Shown one piece after another: positions 15,562-24,207 of a DNA stretch of 64,000 nt. Under the pieces are notes generated by a model. That model did not search any database, was not told the origin of the DNA, and saw only the letters and a list, made by a program, of their open reading frames with translations. Source of the stretch: Conexibacter woesei Iso977N (GTDB taxonomy: Bacteria; Actinomycetota; Thermoleophilia; Solirubrobacterales; Solirubrobacteraceae); NCBI RefSeq assembly GCF_000424625.1, contig NZ_AUKG01000001.1, forward strand, positions 744,001-808,000, in the 5' to 3' direction. The translations under genes were made by a program, and so were the position numbers. Positions within the stretch are counted from its first letter, which is position 1, and every line of letters begins with the position of its first letter.

Positions 15562-18500
15562 ATGGCGCGCCGTCCTGTCGAGTCCAACCAGTCCTTCCCC
15601 CAGCTCGAAGAGCAGGTGCTCGCCCGCTGGCGCGAGCGCGACGTGTTCGCCGAGTCGCTCCGCATCCGCGAGGGCGCCGAGCGGTGGGTGTTCTGGGAGG
15701 GGCCGCCGACGGCCAACGGGCGCCCGGGCGTCCACCACGTCCTGGCGCGCGCGTTCAAGGACATCTACCCGCGCTACAAGACGATGCGCGGCCACCTCGT
15801 CGAGCGCAAGGGCGGCTGGGACACGCACGGCCTGCCGGTCGAGATCAACGTCGAGCAGCAGCTCGGGCTGCACAACAAGCACGACATCGAGCGCTACGGC
15901 ATCGCCGAGTTCAACAGGAAGTGCCGCGAGTCCGTCTTCGAGTACCTGGAGGACTGGAACCGCCTGACCGAACGGATCGGCTTCTGGGTCGACCTCGACA
16001 ACGCGTACCGGACGCTCGACGCGAGCTACGTCGAGTCGATCTGGTGGGCGCTGCGCCAGATCGCCGACAAGGACCTGCTCTACGAGGGCCACAAGGTGGT
16101 GCCCTACTGCCCGCGCTGCGGGACCGCGCTGTCCTCGCACGAGCTGGCGCAGGGCTACAGGGACGTCATCGACCCGTCGGTCTACGTGCGCTTCCCGGTC
16201 ACCGCGGCGGCCGGCCCGCTGCAGGCCGGCGACGAGCTCTTGGTGTGGACGACCACGCCGTGGACGCTCGTGTCCAACGCGGCGGTCGCGGTCGACCCCG
16301 AGCTGACCTACGTCCGGGCCCGCGCCGCGGGTCTCGATCAACCTGTCGTCCTTGCTCAGGCCCTGGTCGAGCGCGTCCTGGGCGCCGACACCGAGGTCGA
16401 GATCCTCGACTCCTTCCCGGGCGCGGCCCTGGACGGCGTCCGCTACGAGCCGCCGTTCCCGTTCATCTCCGGCGCCGAGTACGGCGAGCGCGGCCACACG
16501 GTGTTGTTGGGGGACTTCGTCACCGCCGACGACGGCACCGGCCTCGTCCACACCGCGATCGCCTTCGGTGAGGACGACTTCCGCCTCGGCGCGCAGTACG
16601 GGCTCAACGTGGTCAACCCGGTCACGCTCGAGGGCCTGTACGACGAGCGCATCAAGGGCTACGAGGGCCGCGCGGTGCGCGACGCCAACGCCGACCTCGT
16701 CGAGGACCTGCGCGCGTCCGGCCGGCTGCTGCGCGCGGAGGACTACGAGCACTCATACCCCCATTGCTGGCGATGCGGGACCGCTCTGCTCTACTACGCG
16801 AAGCCGTCGTGGTACATCGCCACGTCGAGGCTGCGCGACCAGCTCCTGGCCGCCAACGAGACCGTCGGCTGGCACCCGGAGCACGTCAAGCACGGGCGCT
16901 TCGGCCGCTGGCTGGAGAACAACGTCGACTGGGCGCTGTCGCGCGAGCGCTACTGGGGCACGCCGCTGCCGGTCTGGCGCGCGGAGGACGGCTCGGGCGA
17001 GATCCACGTGATCGGGTCGTTCGCCGAGCTGGAGGAGCTGTCGGGCGTCAAGCTCGAGGACCCGCACCGGCCCTACGTCGACGACGTCACGTTCATCTCG
17101 CCGAAGACCGGTGCCGTGATGCGCCGCGTGCCCGAGGTCATCGACGTCTGGTTCGACTCCGGAGCGATGCAGTTCGCTCAGTGGCATGCGCCGTTCGAGA
17201 ACGCTGAGCGGATGGAGACGTCGTGGCCGGCGGACTTCGTCTGCGAGGCGCTGGACCAGACGCGCGGGTGGTTCTACTCGCTGCTGGCGGTGTCCGTGCT
17301 GTTGTACGGCGAGTCGCCGTACAAGGACGTCGTCTGCCTCGGCCTGATCCTCGACGAGGACGGGCAGAAGATGTCCAAGTCGAAGGGGAACGTCGTCGAC
17401 CCGTTCGCGGTGCTCGACAAGTTCGGCGCGGACGCGTTGCGCTGGTACTTCTTCTCGTCCAAGCAGCCGTGGGACGGGTACCGGTTCAGCGAGGAGACGA
17501 TCGCCGAGGGCGTCCGACTGTTCCTCAACACGTTGTGGAACACCTACGGGTTCTTGGTGTTGTACGAGAACGCGGCGGAGGGGACGCCGGCGGCGGACGC
17601 TCCGATCGGCGAGCCGACCGACCTGGACCGCTGGGTGCTGTCGCGGCTGGCGGCGACGGTGGAATCCGTCACGACGTCGCTTGACGCATTCGACGCGACG
17701 ACCGGCGCGCGTGAGATCGCGACGTTCGTCGACGACCTGTCCAACTGGTACGTGCGCCGCAACCGGCGCCGGTTCTGGGACGGCGACAAGCGCGCGTTCG
17801 CGACGCTGCGCGAGTGCCTCGTGACGGTCGCGCAGCTGCTCGCGCCGTACACGCCGTTCATCGCGGACGAGATCTACGACAACTTGGACGCGTCGGCGGG
17901 GTCGGTGCACCTCACCGACTGGCCGGTGGCGGCCGCGCGCGATCTGGAGCTGGAGTCCGCGATGGCCACGGCGCGCGAGGCGGTCGCGCTGGGTCTGCGT
18001 GCGCGCGCGGGCGCGAAGGTCGGCCTGCGCCGGCCGCTGGGCGAGGCGGTCGTGGTGGCCGCGGGGCGCGAGCGCGCGGCGCTGGAGTCGCTGTCGGAGA
18101 TCGTGCGCGACGAGCTCAACGTGAAGGCCTTGCGGTTCGTCGATGAGGCCGACGAGCTGGGGTCCTACGAGCTCAAGCCCAACTACCGGGCGCTCGGCCC
18201 GCGCTTCGGCAAGAACATGCCCTTGGTCGCTGCTGCGGTCGCGGGCCTGGACGCCGACAGGGTCGCGGTCGCGCTGCGCGAAGGCCGGACGGTCGGGATC
18301 GCCGTCGACGGCCACGACCATGAGCTGACCACCGACGACTTGTTGGTGGGGTTGCAGCCGCTGGAGGGCTTCCAGGTCGAGCGCGAAGCCGGCCACGCCG
18401 TGGCGTTGGATCTCGCGATGTCCGAGGAGCTGCGCCGTGAAGGCTGGGCCCGCGAGGTCGTTCGTGCAGTCCAGAACGCGCGCAAGGACGCCGGCCTCGA

Positions 18501-18684
18501 GGTCTCCGACCGCATCGCGCTGTCACTCGGCGGCGACGCCGAGCTGGTCTCGGTCGCCCAGGAGTTCTCGTCCCTCGTTGCCGACGAGGTGCTGGCGACG
18601 TCGGTGTCCTTCGACGGCGCGACCGGCACCTTCTCAGCAACGATCGACGGCCACACCCTCTCCATCTCCGTCGAACGCGCCTAG
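15562..18684 (+). CDS. ileS: Isoleucyl-tRNA synthetase (long, IleS2-like)
   Basis: A 1040-residue class I aminoacyl-tRNA synthetase that charges tRNA-Ile and edits valine. The HIGH-type motif is GVHH (56-59), the KMSKS loop is at 603-607, and the CP1 editing domain and C-terminal anticodon-binding domain are present. The length and [12 protein letters not shown] context resemble the eukaryote-like IleS2 type, some members of which resist mupirocin. ATG 15562 follows TATCCT (15547-15552) by 9 nt without a Shine-Dalgarno, so it is probably leaderless. No T-box leader fits in the 33-bp gap. Confidence 0.95.
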   Translation: MARRPVESNQSFPQLEEQVLARWRERDVFAESLRIREGAERWVFWEGPPTANGRPGVHHVLARAFKDIYPRYKTMRGHLVERKGGWDTHGLPVEINVEQQLGLHNKHDIERYGIAEFNRKCRESVFEYLEDWNRLTERIGFWVDLDNAYRTLDASYVESIWWALRQIADKDLLYEGHKVVPYCPRCGTALSSHELAQGYRDVIDPSVYVRFPVTAAAGPLQAGDELLVWTTTPWTLVSNAAVAVDPELTYVRARAAGLDQPVVLAQALVERVLGADTEVEILDSFPGAALDGVRYEPPFPFISGAEYGERGHTVLLGDFVTADDGTGLVHTAIAFGEDDFRLGAQYGLNVVNPVTLEGLYDERIKGYEGRAVRDANADLVEDLRASGRLLRAEDYEHSYPHCWRCGTALLYYAKPSWYIATSRLRDQLLAANETVGWHPEHVKHGRFGRWLENNVDWALSRERYWGTPLPVWRAEDGSGEIHVIGSFAELEELSGVKLEDPHRPYVDDVTFISPKTGAVMRRVPEVIDVWFDSGAMQFAQWHAPFENAERMETSWPADFVCEALDQTRGWFYSLLAVSVLLYGESPYKDVVCLGLILDEDGQKMSKSKGNVVDPFAVLDKFGADALRWYFFSSKQPWDGYRFSEETIAEGVRLFLNTLWNTYGFLVLYENAAEGTPAADAPIGEPTDLDRWVLSRLAATVESVTTSLDAFDATTGAREIATFVDDLSNWYVRRNRRRFWDGDKRAFATLRECLVTVAQLLAPYTPFIADEIYDNLDASAGSVHLTDWPVAAARDLELESAMATAREAVALGLRARAGAKVGLRRPLGEAVVVAAGRERAALESLSEIVRDELNVKALRFVDEADELGSYELKPNYRALGPRFGKNMPLVAAAVAGLDADRVAVALREGRTVGIAVDGHDHELTTDDLLVGLQPLEGFQVEREAGHAVALDLAMSEELRREGWAREVVRAVQNARKDAGLEVSDRIALSLGGDAELVSVAQEFSSLVADEVLATSVSFDGATGTFSATIDGHTLSISVERA

Positions 18685-18804
18685 CGGATCCTGCGGGCCG
18701 CCTCGCCGCGCCTGGAGCCACCGACCGGTCTCAAAGGGCGTCCGCCCTCCTTCGCTCGGCCGGCGGCCCCAGCCACGACGATCCGGGCCGCAGGATCTCG
18801 CTAG
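18681..18804. repeat. Structured intergenic element, copy A
   Basis: A roughly 124-bp element with three nested stems: P1 GATCCTGC/GCAGGATC (18687-18694 and 18790-18797), with outer CTAGC/GCTAG; P2 CTGGAGCC/GGCCCCAG (one mismatch); and P3 AGGGC-GTCC-GCCCT. The linkers between the stems nearly match copy B (25057-25181), whereas the stem sequences differ but still pair. It overlaps the ileS stop codon and precedes the alkyltransferase-like gene. Confidence 0.75.
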
Positions 18805-18817
18805 GGGGGGCGAGTTT

Positions 18818-18853
18818 TCGTCGCTCAGCCCCTAGTGGGGGCATGAGCGACGA
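18818..18853. repeat. Palindrome over the start codon of the alkyltransferase-like gene (family 1-like)
   Basis: Perfect outer arms TCGTCGCTCA (18818-18827) and TGAGCGACGA (18844-18853) surround CCCC-TAGT-GGGG. The two-tier layout and the TAGTGGGGG segment resemble repeat copy 3 (54990-55034), but the arms differ. The ATG at 18843 and the G-run in front of it are inside the hairpin, so it could modulate translation. Confidence 0.55.
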
Positions 18854-19166
18854 CGACATCACGATGGACGACGACGCGGTCCGTGCGGTCGTCGAGCGGA
18901 TCCCGCCGGGGCGGTGGATGTCCTACGGGGACGTCACGGCCGCGGCCGGCGGCGTGCCGCGCCAGGCGATCAGCATCAACCCGCGGCTGACGCGGATGAG
19001 GTGCGACGGCGCACACCGCGTCCTGAAGTCGGACGGCAGCATCGCCGGCACCGCGCTCGGCGATCCCGAGCGGGTCCGGCGGCGACTGCGGAGGGAGGGC
19101 CTCAAGTTCACGAGGGGGCGCGCCCCGGAGGACGCGCGGTTGACGCTCGCGTTGGTGGAGGCGTAG
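18843..19166 (+). CDS. Alkyltransferase-like (ATL) protein
   Basis: A 107-residue protein of the MGMT/ATL superfamily. The DNA-binding wing and helix [12 protein letters not shown] and INPRLTRMR are present, but the active-site PCHRV reads GAHRV (56-60), so the alkyl-accepting Cys is absent. ATL proteins bind O6-alkylguanine, flip it and recruit nucleotide-excision repair instead of removing the alkyl group. The start lies inside a palindrome. The gene lies in the gap between the plus-strand ileS and the convergent thioredoxin gene and is probably monocistronic. Confidence 0.8.
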   Translation: MSDDDITMDDDAVRAVVERIPPGRWMSYGDVTAAAGGVPRQAISINPRLTRMRCDGAHRVLKSDGSIAGTALGDPERVRRRLRREGLKFTRGRAPEDARLTLALVEA

Positions 19167-19214
19167 GCGATGGCGACGCTGCGCGTTGGCGCGTCGCCAT
19201 CGCGGCGCGGCCGG

Positions 19215-19541
19215 CTAGGCCAGCGCCGGCTCCAGCTCGGCCTCGAGCTTGCGCTTCGGGTACGCGCCGATGATCTTCTTGGCGGCTGCGCCGTTCTTGA
19301 ACAGGATCATCGTCGGGATGCTGAGCACCTCGAAGTTGGCGGCCGTCTGCTGGTTCTCGTCGACGTTCAACTTCACGATCTTGAGCTCGGGGCGCTCGGC
19401 CGCGATCTCCTCGAGGACCGGCGCGACGACGCGGCACGGGCCACACCAGGGCGCCCAGAAGTCGACGAGGACGGGGCCGTCGGCCTCGAGGACCTCGGCC
19501 TGGAAGTTGCTGTCGGTGACGTCGGAGAGGGTTCCGGCCAT
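19215..19541 (-). CDS. trxA: Thioredoxin
   Basis: A 108-residue classical thioredoxin with active site WCGPC (32-36) and the cis-Pro in SIPTMILF. It reduces protein disulfides in the cytoplasm. ATG 19541 is preceded by AAGGAG at a good distance, which rules out the longer ORF start at 19580. It is transcribed after the SpoIIM-like gene on the minus strand with an approximately 107-bp gap, so it probably has its own promoter. Confidence 0.95.
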   Translation of the reverse strand: MAGTLSDVTDSNFQAEVLEADGPVLVDFWAPWCGPCRVVAPVLEEIAAERPELKIVKLNVDENQQTAANFEVLSIPTMILFKNGAAAKKIIGAYPKRKLEAELEPALA

Positions 19542-19648
19542 GTCGGGCTCCTTGGAAGGGGTAGGACCTGCACTATACAAAGTGAAGTGCAGTCTCGGGC
19601 GAAGCGGTCGCCGTTACGGCAACGCTACCCGCAACCGAGGCGCCTGGC

Positions 19649-20344
19649 TCAGCCGCGCAGCGCCAGGATGAGGTGCGGCGACACGTACACCTCGATGAAC
19701 GCGGCGGTGACCACGAACGGGACCGCGACGGCGACGGTCAGGAACGTCGCGGCCATCAACTCCTCCCAGGCGCCGCGCTTGCTCGCCGACGTCCAGGCGG
19801 CCAGCGGCAGGAACAGGCCGATCAGCTCCGGCACCGCGTGCGGGAGCAGGCCGACGATGAACACGTCCGGGCTCACGCCGCCCTGGGCGGCGAGCGTCGA
19901 GGCGTCGCCGCCGAGGATGTACGCCTGCGTGAGCAGCGAGAACGACGTCGCGCAGATCACGAAGCCGATCGCCAGCGGGCCGGCCTTCTCGTGGATCAAC
20001 CGCCACGTGCCGCTGTAGCGCTCGGCCTCCATCGGCATCGAACTGCCGGCGATGAACCCGGCGACGCACGCCATCGCGTGCAGCGCGAGCACGAGCGAGT
20101 TCCGGAACAGGATCCGGCCCACGTCGCTCAGCTGCGGCGATCGAGTGAGCCCGGGGAACTGCAGCGGCGTCGGGTCGGGCGTCGACATGTACGCGATCAC
20201 GACGACCGCGGCGAGCAGCAGCGCGCAGATCGCCGCAGACACGGCGAACCACGGCCCGAGCACCTTGAACGGGCGCGCGTTCCAGCGCTCCAGCGTGGCC
20301 CGCGTGTCACGCAGACCCTGAACGACCACAAGCTCGGGAGCCAT
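19649..20344 (-). CDS. SpoIIM-like (DUF95) integral membrane protein
   Basis: A 231-residue protein with five or six hydrophobic helices and the family segment LLPHAVPELIGLFLPLAAW, matching the stage II sporulation protein M family. In Bacillus, SpoIIM takes part in engulfment; in non-sporulating actinobacteria the role is unknown. The start could be ATG 20344 or the adjacent GTG 20347. No other sporulation genes are seen. The neighbour upstream on the same strand is a polyprenol-mannose synthase. Confidence 0.75.
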   Translation of the reverse strand: MAPELVVVQGLRDTRATLERWNARPFKVLGPWFAVSAAICALLLAAVVVIAYMSTPDPTPLQFPGLTRSPQLSDVGRILFRNSLVLALHAMACVAGFIAGSSMPMEAERYSGTWRLIHEKAGPLAIGFVICATSFSLLTQAYILGGDASTLAAQGGVSPDVFIVGLLPHAVPELIGLFLPLAAWTSASKRGAWEELMAATFLTVAVAVPFVVTAAFIEVYVSPHLILALRG

Positions 20345-20437
20345 CACCCCGGACGATCGGCCACTGCACCTCGACCCTTGAACCCACGGTCCGCGCGCTC
20401 AGCGCACGCGGCCGCCCCGTTCCGCGCCGCGATCGGC

Positions 20438-21172
20438 TCAGCGCGCGCGGCTGCGGCTGCGCAGCCTCGGCACGAGGAACATCGCCTCGATGGCGATCTT
20501 CGCGCTCATCTTCGACTTGCCCCGCAGGCGGTCCCGGAAGGTGATCGGGACCTCGACGACGCGGAAGCCGTGGCGGATCGCGCGGTTGGTCAGCTCGACC
20601 TGGAACGCGTAGCCGTGGGCCTCCACGCTCGGGAGGTCGATCGCCTCCAGCACCTCGGCGCGGAAGCACTTGAAGCCGCCGGTGAGGTCGCGCACGGTCA
20701 GCCCGAGGATCACCGCCGCGTACAGCGACCCACCGCGCGAGATGATCCGGCGCAGCAGGCCCCAGTCGAGCACCGCACCGCCGGCGACGTAGCGCGACCC
20801 GAGCGCGACGTCGGCGCGCCCGTCCCGGACCGCCTCGAGCAGGCGGGCGAGGTCCTTCGGGTCGTGCGAGAAGTCGCTGTCCATCTCGAAGACGAACCCC
20901 GCGCCCTGCGACAGCGCGCGCTGGAACCCGGCGACGTACGCCGGACCGAGCCCTTCGCGCTCGGTGCGGTGCAGCACCTGCACCTGCTCGTGCTCGGTCG
21001 CCAGCCGGTCGGCGATCCGGCCGGTCCCATCCGGCGAGTCGTCGTCGACGACGAGGATCCGGAACCCGTCCGGGGCCGCCTGCGCGAGCACCTCGAGCGA
21101 CGCGGCGACGATCAGCTCGATGTTCTCGGCCTCGTCGAAAGTGGGCAGGATGAGCCAGGGCAGACCGGACAC
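20438..21172 (-). CDS. Polyprenol monophosphomannose synthase (GT2)
   Basis: A 244-residue family 2 glycosyltransferase that transfers mannose from GDP-mannose to a polyprenyl phosphate, supplying membrane mannosyl donors. It shows the N-terminal LPTFDEAENI, LVVDDDSPDGTG, the DxD-like EMDSDFSHDP and LTGGFKCFRAEVL, all typical of the DPM1/Ppm1 group. No C-terminal transmembrane helices are present, as in the soluble form. GTG 21172 follows TAGGGT (21187-21182) by 9 nt, so it is probably leaderless. It is divergent from polX. Confidence 0.87.
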   Translation of the reverse strand: MSGLPWLILPTFDEAENIELIVAASLEVLAQAAPDGFRILVVDDDSPDGTGRIADRLATEHEQVQVLHRTEREGLGPAYVAGFQRALSQGAGFVFEMDSDFSHDPKDLARLLEAVRDGRADVALGSRYVAGGAVLDWGLLRRIISRGGSLYAAVILGLTVRDLTGGFKCFRAEVLEAIDLPSVEAHGYAFQVELTNRAIRHGFRVVEVPITFRDRLRGKSKMSAKIAIEAMFLVPRLRSRSRAR

Positions 21173-21259
21173 GACCGGGACACCCTAGAGCGCCTCGATC
21201 CCCCACGCCGCGCGACCCCTCGCAGCTCCCGGCGCCGCCGCCGTAGGCTGCACACCAGG

Positions 21260-22993
21260 ATGCCCGACCCCAGCAACGCGACCATCGCCGCCGCCTTCGA
21301 CGAGCTCGGCGACCTCTACGAGCTCGACGGCGCCGTCGTCCACCGCGTCGTCGCCTACCGCAACGCGGCGAAGGCGGTCCGGGACGCGCCGATGTCGATC
21401 GCCGCGCTCACGCGCGAGGGCAAGGTCACGACGCTGCCCGGGATCGGCAGGACGCTCGAGGAGAAGCTGCGCGCGCTGCTCGAGACCGGCACGATCCCCG
21501 CCGCTGAGAAGCTCCGCGCCAAGTTCCCGCCCGGCCTGATCGACCTCACGCGCCTGCCCGGCCTCGGCCCCAAGCGCGCGCGGCGGCTGTTCGACGAGTT
21601 GAACATCGACTCGCTCGACGCCCTCAAGACCGCCGCCGAAGGCCAGAGGCTCCGGTCGGTCAAGGGCTTCGGGCCCAAGTTCGAGGAGTCGGTCCTGGAG
21701 GCGTTCGCGTCCGGGGTCGCCGAGAAGGCGACGCCGCGCGTCCTGCTCCCGCGCGCGATCGAGCTGGCCGACGCGATCGTCTCCGAGCTGGAGAGGCACC
21801 CGGCGGCGGTCCGGGTCGAGGTCGCCGGCGGCGTCCGGCGCCTCGCCGACTCGGTCAAGGACCTCGACATCGTCGCGTCCGCCACCGACCCCGCGGCGCT
21901 CGCGGCGGCGCTCGCCGACATCGACCTGATCGAGTCGGCCGGCAACTCCGGCCCCAACGCGGCGCGCGCCCGGACCCACAACGGCGTCAGCATCGACCTG
22001 CGCGTGGTCGAGCCCGACCAGTTCGGCAACCTGCTGCAGCACTTCACGGGGTCCAAGAACCACAACATGCGCCTGCGCGAGCGCGCCGTGCGCAAGGGCC
22101 TGCACGTCTCCGAGTACGGGATCACCGACGACGCGACCGGCGAGACGCTGCGTTGCGAGACCGAGGAGGCCGTGTACGAGCGCCTCGGCCTGCCCTACAT
22201 CCCGCCGGAGCTGCGCGAGGACCGCGGCGAGCTCGATCCCGGCTTCGTGATCCCCGAGCTGATCGTGCAGGAGGACCTGAAGGGCGACCTGCACATGCAC
22301 ACGATCGCGTCCGACGGGCGCAACACCGCCGAGGAGATGGCGCGGGCCGCGCTCGAGCGCGGGCTGGAGTACATCGCGATCACCGACCACTCGGCAACGC
22401 ACGGGTTCGGCAACGACGTCTCGCCCGACGGGCTGAAGCGCCAGATCGAGCTGGTCCGCGGGATCAACGACAGGCTCGACGGGATCGAGGTGCTGGTCGG
22501 GACCGAGACCAACATCCTGCCCGACGGCGCGCCCGACTACGACGACGAGTTGTTGCAGCAGTTGGACTGGGTGGTCGCGTCCGTCCACACCTCATTCGGG
22601 ATCTCGTCGGCCGAGATGACCAAGCGCGTCATCACCGCGATCGAGCACCCGTACATCGATTGCATCGGACACCTGACCGGTCGCAAGATCGAATCACGCA
22701 AGCCCTACGAGCTGGACACCGACGCCATCTTCGCCGCCGCCGCGAAGCACGGGACCATGCTGGAGATCAACTCCGCACCCGACCGCCGCGACCTCTCCGA
22801 CGTCCACGCCCGCGCCGCCCACGCAGCCGGCGTCACGATCATCATCAACACCGACGCCCACGGCGCCAACACCCTCTCCAACTCCCGCTGGGGCATCGCC
22901 ACCGCCCGTCGCGCGGCCTTCACCAAGGCCGCGATCGCCAACACGCAGCCCTGGTCGACCTTCGGGCCACTGCGCAAGCACGCCAGGGCCTAG
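21260..22993 (+). CDS. polX: DNA polymerase X family with PHP domain
   Basis: A 577-residue bacterial PolX. It has an N-terminal 8-kDa-like HhH domain (LPGIGRTLEEKL, LPGLGPKRARRLF), a polymerase palm with KDLDIV and IDLRVV acidic residues, and a C-terminal PHP phosphoesterase (GDLHMHT at 342-348, later NTDAHG). Such enzymes fill gaps and have 3'-5' exonuclease or AP-endonuclease activity in base-excision repair. The metal ligands appear intact. ATG 21260 follows TAGGCT (21244-21249) by 10 nt. SOS-like boxes lie downstream, not upstream, of this gene. Confidence 0.92.
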   Translation: MPDPSNATIAAAFDELGDLYELDGAVVHRVVAYRNAAKAVRDAPMSIAALTREGKVTTLPGIGRTLEEKLRALLETGTIPAAEKLRAKFPPGLIDLTRLPGLGPKRARRLFDELNIDSLDALKTAAEGQRLRSVKGFGPKFEESVLEAFASGVAEKATPRVLLPRAIELADAIVSELERHPAAVRVEVAGGVRRLADSVKDLDIVASATDPAALAAALADIDLIESAGNSGPNAARARTHNGVSIDLRVVEPDQFGNLLQHFTGSKNHNMRLRERAVRKGLHVSEYGITDDATGETLRCETEEAVYERLGLPYIPPELREDRGELDPGFVIPELIVQEDLKGDLHMHTIASDGRNTAEEMARAALERGLEYIAITDHSATHGFGNDVSPDGLKRQIELVRGINDRLDGIEVLVGTETNILPDGAPDYDDELLQQLDWVVASVHTSFGISSAEMTKRVITAIEHPYIDCIGHLTGRKIESRKPYELDTDAIFAAAAKHGTMLEINSAPDRRDLSDVHARAAHAAGVTIIINTDAHGANTLSNSRWGIATARRAAFTKAAIANTQPWSTFGPLRKHARA

Positions 22994-23395
22994 CCCACCC
23001 GCAGCCGCGCTCGCCCACCTCGGGCTCATGCCGGCCCCACCTCGCACCAACCCTCTTGGCGCGCCGACTCGGCCCACCTCGGGCCCATGCCCGATGGGAA
23101 CGGCACGGCGATCACCGTTCCCTGCAAAGAGCGGACAGTTCGGCACCTACACGAACATGCGTTCGTCAAATGGCTGCGGTTATGCAAACATGTGTTCGTA
23201 TCGTGACGGGCGACGCTCACCTCACCCAACCGCCGTTCGGCCGACGTGGTCGGCGCAGCCGTGTTGCGCGGTGGCCGACGGGGCGACCTCCTGTCCCGCC
23301 GTGGTACAAGCCGCGTTGCAGCTCTGCTCGCGACGCACGCCCATCGCCCGTCGGTGTGTCCGCGGCGGGACGCAATTCCGAACCTCCAACCGAGC
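22994..23395. other. 400-bp gene-free region of atypical composition
   Basis: No convincing gene is found. The plus-strand frame from GTG 23203-23205 is Arg/Pro-rich with no GC3 bias, unlike neighbouring genes. The first 110 bp contain a direct repeat built around CCCACCTCGGGC with a CATGCC that follows (near 23015 and 23080). The middle contains the SOS-like boxes (separate entry). The rest shows nothing recognisable and may be the leader of the XRE gene or a small RNA. Confidence 0.5.
23152..23204 (+). promoter_or_regulatory. Two LexA/SOS-like boxes with a -10 element
   Basis: CGAACATGCGTTCG (23152-23165) is a perfect palindrome matching the actinobacterial/Gram-positive LexA consensus CGAACRNRYGTTYG. 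CAAACATGTGTTCG (23185-23198) differs at one position and starts 33 bp later, about three helical turns. TATCGT (23199-23204) directly abuts the second box and could be the -10. The transcript would run toward the two XRE genes. Confidence 0.6.
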
Positions 23396-23707
23396 ATGCC
23401 GGCGGGTCGTCCCAGGCGCGGTAGCCGGTCTCGCGACGACGCCGATCCGGACGCGCCGGCTCGCCGGGAGCTTCTCGCGCGCCGCGTCAGGGCGGCGCGC
23501 GCGCTGTCGGGCTTGACGCAGGAGGAGGCCGCTCATCGCGCGAGGATGCAGACGGCCGTCTACTCACGGATCGAACGCGGAGAGGTCGATCCGCACATCT
23601 CGACGATGTCCAGGATCGCGACGGCGCTCGCGTTCCCGTTGAACGAGCTGGTGGTCGATCTGGACCGGATCGGACGCCCGCGAGATCCAAACGCTGAGAG
23701 GAACTGA
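23396..23707 (+). CDS. XRE family HTH regulator (paralog 1)
   Basis: A 103-residue protein with a basic N-terminal arm (PAGRPRRGSRSR) and one Cro/C1-type helix-turn-helix: LSGLTQEEAAHRARMQTAVY, then SRIERGEVDPHISTMSRIA. It has no second domain. A shorter paralog sits 86 bp downstream and shares QTAVYSRIER. No toxin partner is visible. The gene follows a 400-bp region carrying two SOS-like boxes, so LexA or a similar repressor may control it. Confidence 0.7.
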   Translation: MPAGRPRRGSRSRDDADPDAPARRELLARRVRAARALSGLTQEEAAHRARMQTAVYSRIERGEVDPHISTMSRIATALAFPLNELVVDLDRIGRPRDPNAERN

Positions 23708-23738
23708 CTTCAAAGCGCGGATTGCGTTGACGACCAAA

Positions 23739-23754
23739 ACGACTTTCGAGTCGT
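23739..23754. other. Short hairpin with TTCG loop between XRE genes
   Basis: ACGACT-TTCG-AGTCGT is a perfect 6-bp stem with a four-base TTCG loop, located 31 bp after the first XRE gene. It could be a terminator, an RNA-stability element or an XRE operator; the palindrome alone does not decide. Confidence 0.4.
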
Positions 23755-23793
23755 GGACGATCGTGGCGCGATCGCGCAGGGTGGCGGGCCGCA

Positions 23794-24015
23794 GTGCGTC
23801 GCGACCTTCTTTCACGCAACATCAAGTCCGCCCGAGCCTCCGCGTTGGCCACGCAGGAAGAGATCGCGCACAAGGCCGGGCTGCAGACCGCCGTCTACTC
23901 GCGGATCGAGCGGGCGGAGGTCGCACCACGCCTCGACACGCTGGTCAAGATCTCCAACGCCCTCGACGTCCCGATCGGCGACCTGGTCTTCGGCGTCGAC
24001 GGCCGCCTGACCTAG
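23794..24015 (+). CDS. XRE family HTH regulator (paralog 2)
   Basis: A 73-residue minimal Cro/C1-type DNA-binding protein: ATQEEIAHKAGLQTAVYSRIE followed by a third helix LDTLVKISNALDVPIGDLV. It is close to the C-terminal part of the preceding gene, which suggests tandem duplication and trimming. It starts with GTG 23794. No output or ligand domain is present, so it should act as a simple repressor or activator. Confidence 0.7.
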   Translation: MRRDLLSRNIKSARASALATQEEIAHKAGLQTAVYSRIERAEVAPRLDTLVKISNALDVPIGDLVFGVDGRLT

Positions 24016-24036
24016 CCGCGCATCGTCCGGCGGAGT

Positions 24037-24065
24037 CTGGGTCCGGACGGTCGCCGGAGTCCCAG
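24037..24065. terminator. Imperfect GC hairpin after the XRE genes
   Basis: CTGGG (24037-24041) and CCCAG (24061-24065) enclose CCGG/CCGG. The stem lies 22 bp after the second XRE stop and before the convergent SDR gene. The rest of the gap to 24207 shows no gene. Confidence 0.35.
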
Positions 24066-24207
24066 GTCGGACGGAGCCGTCGCGAGCCTCGCCCCCCGTG
24101 CCGAACTCGGTCGAGCTGAGCTGAGCGGCGAGCCTCGGCTCCGTGTGGCGCGGTGGACTCGGCCGGCGGAGACGCGGAGGAGGGAGGCAGTCGGGGTGGA
24201 GGGCGCT

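Noticed and set aside
23203-23424. Possible SOS-controlled coding gene right after the -10 at 23199
   Set aside because: The frame is Arg/Pro-rich, shows no third-position GC preference and no family resemblance; treated as non-coding.
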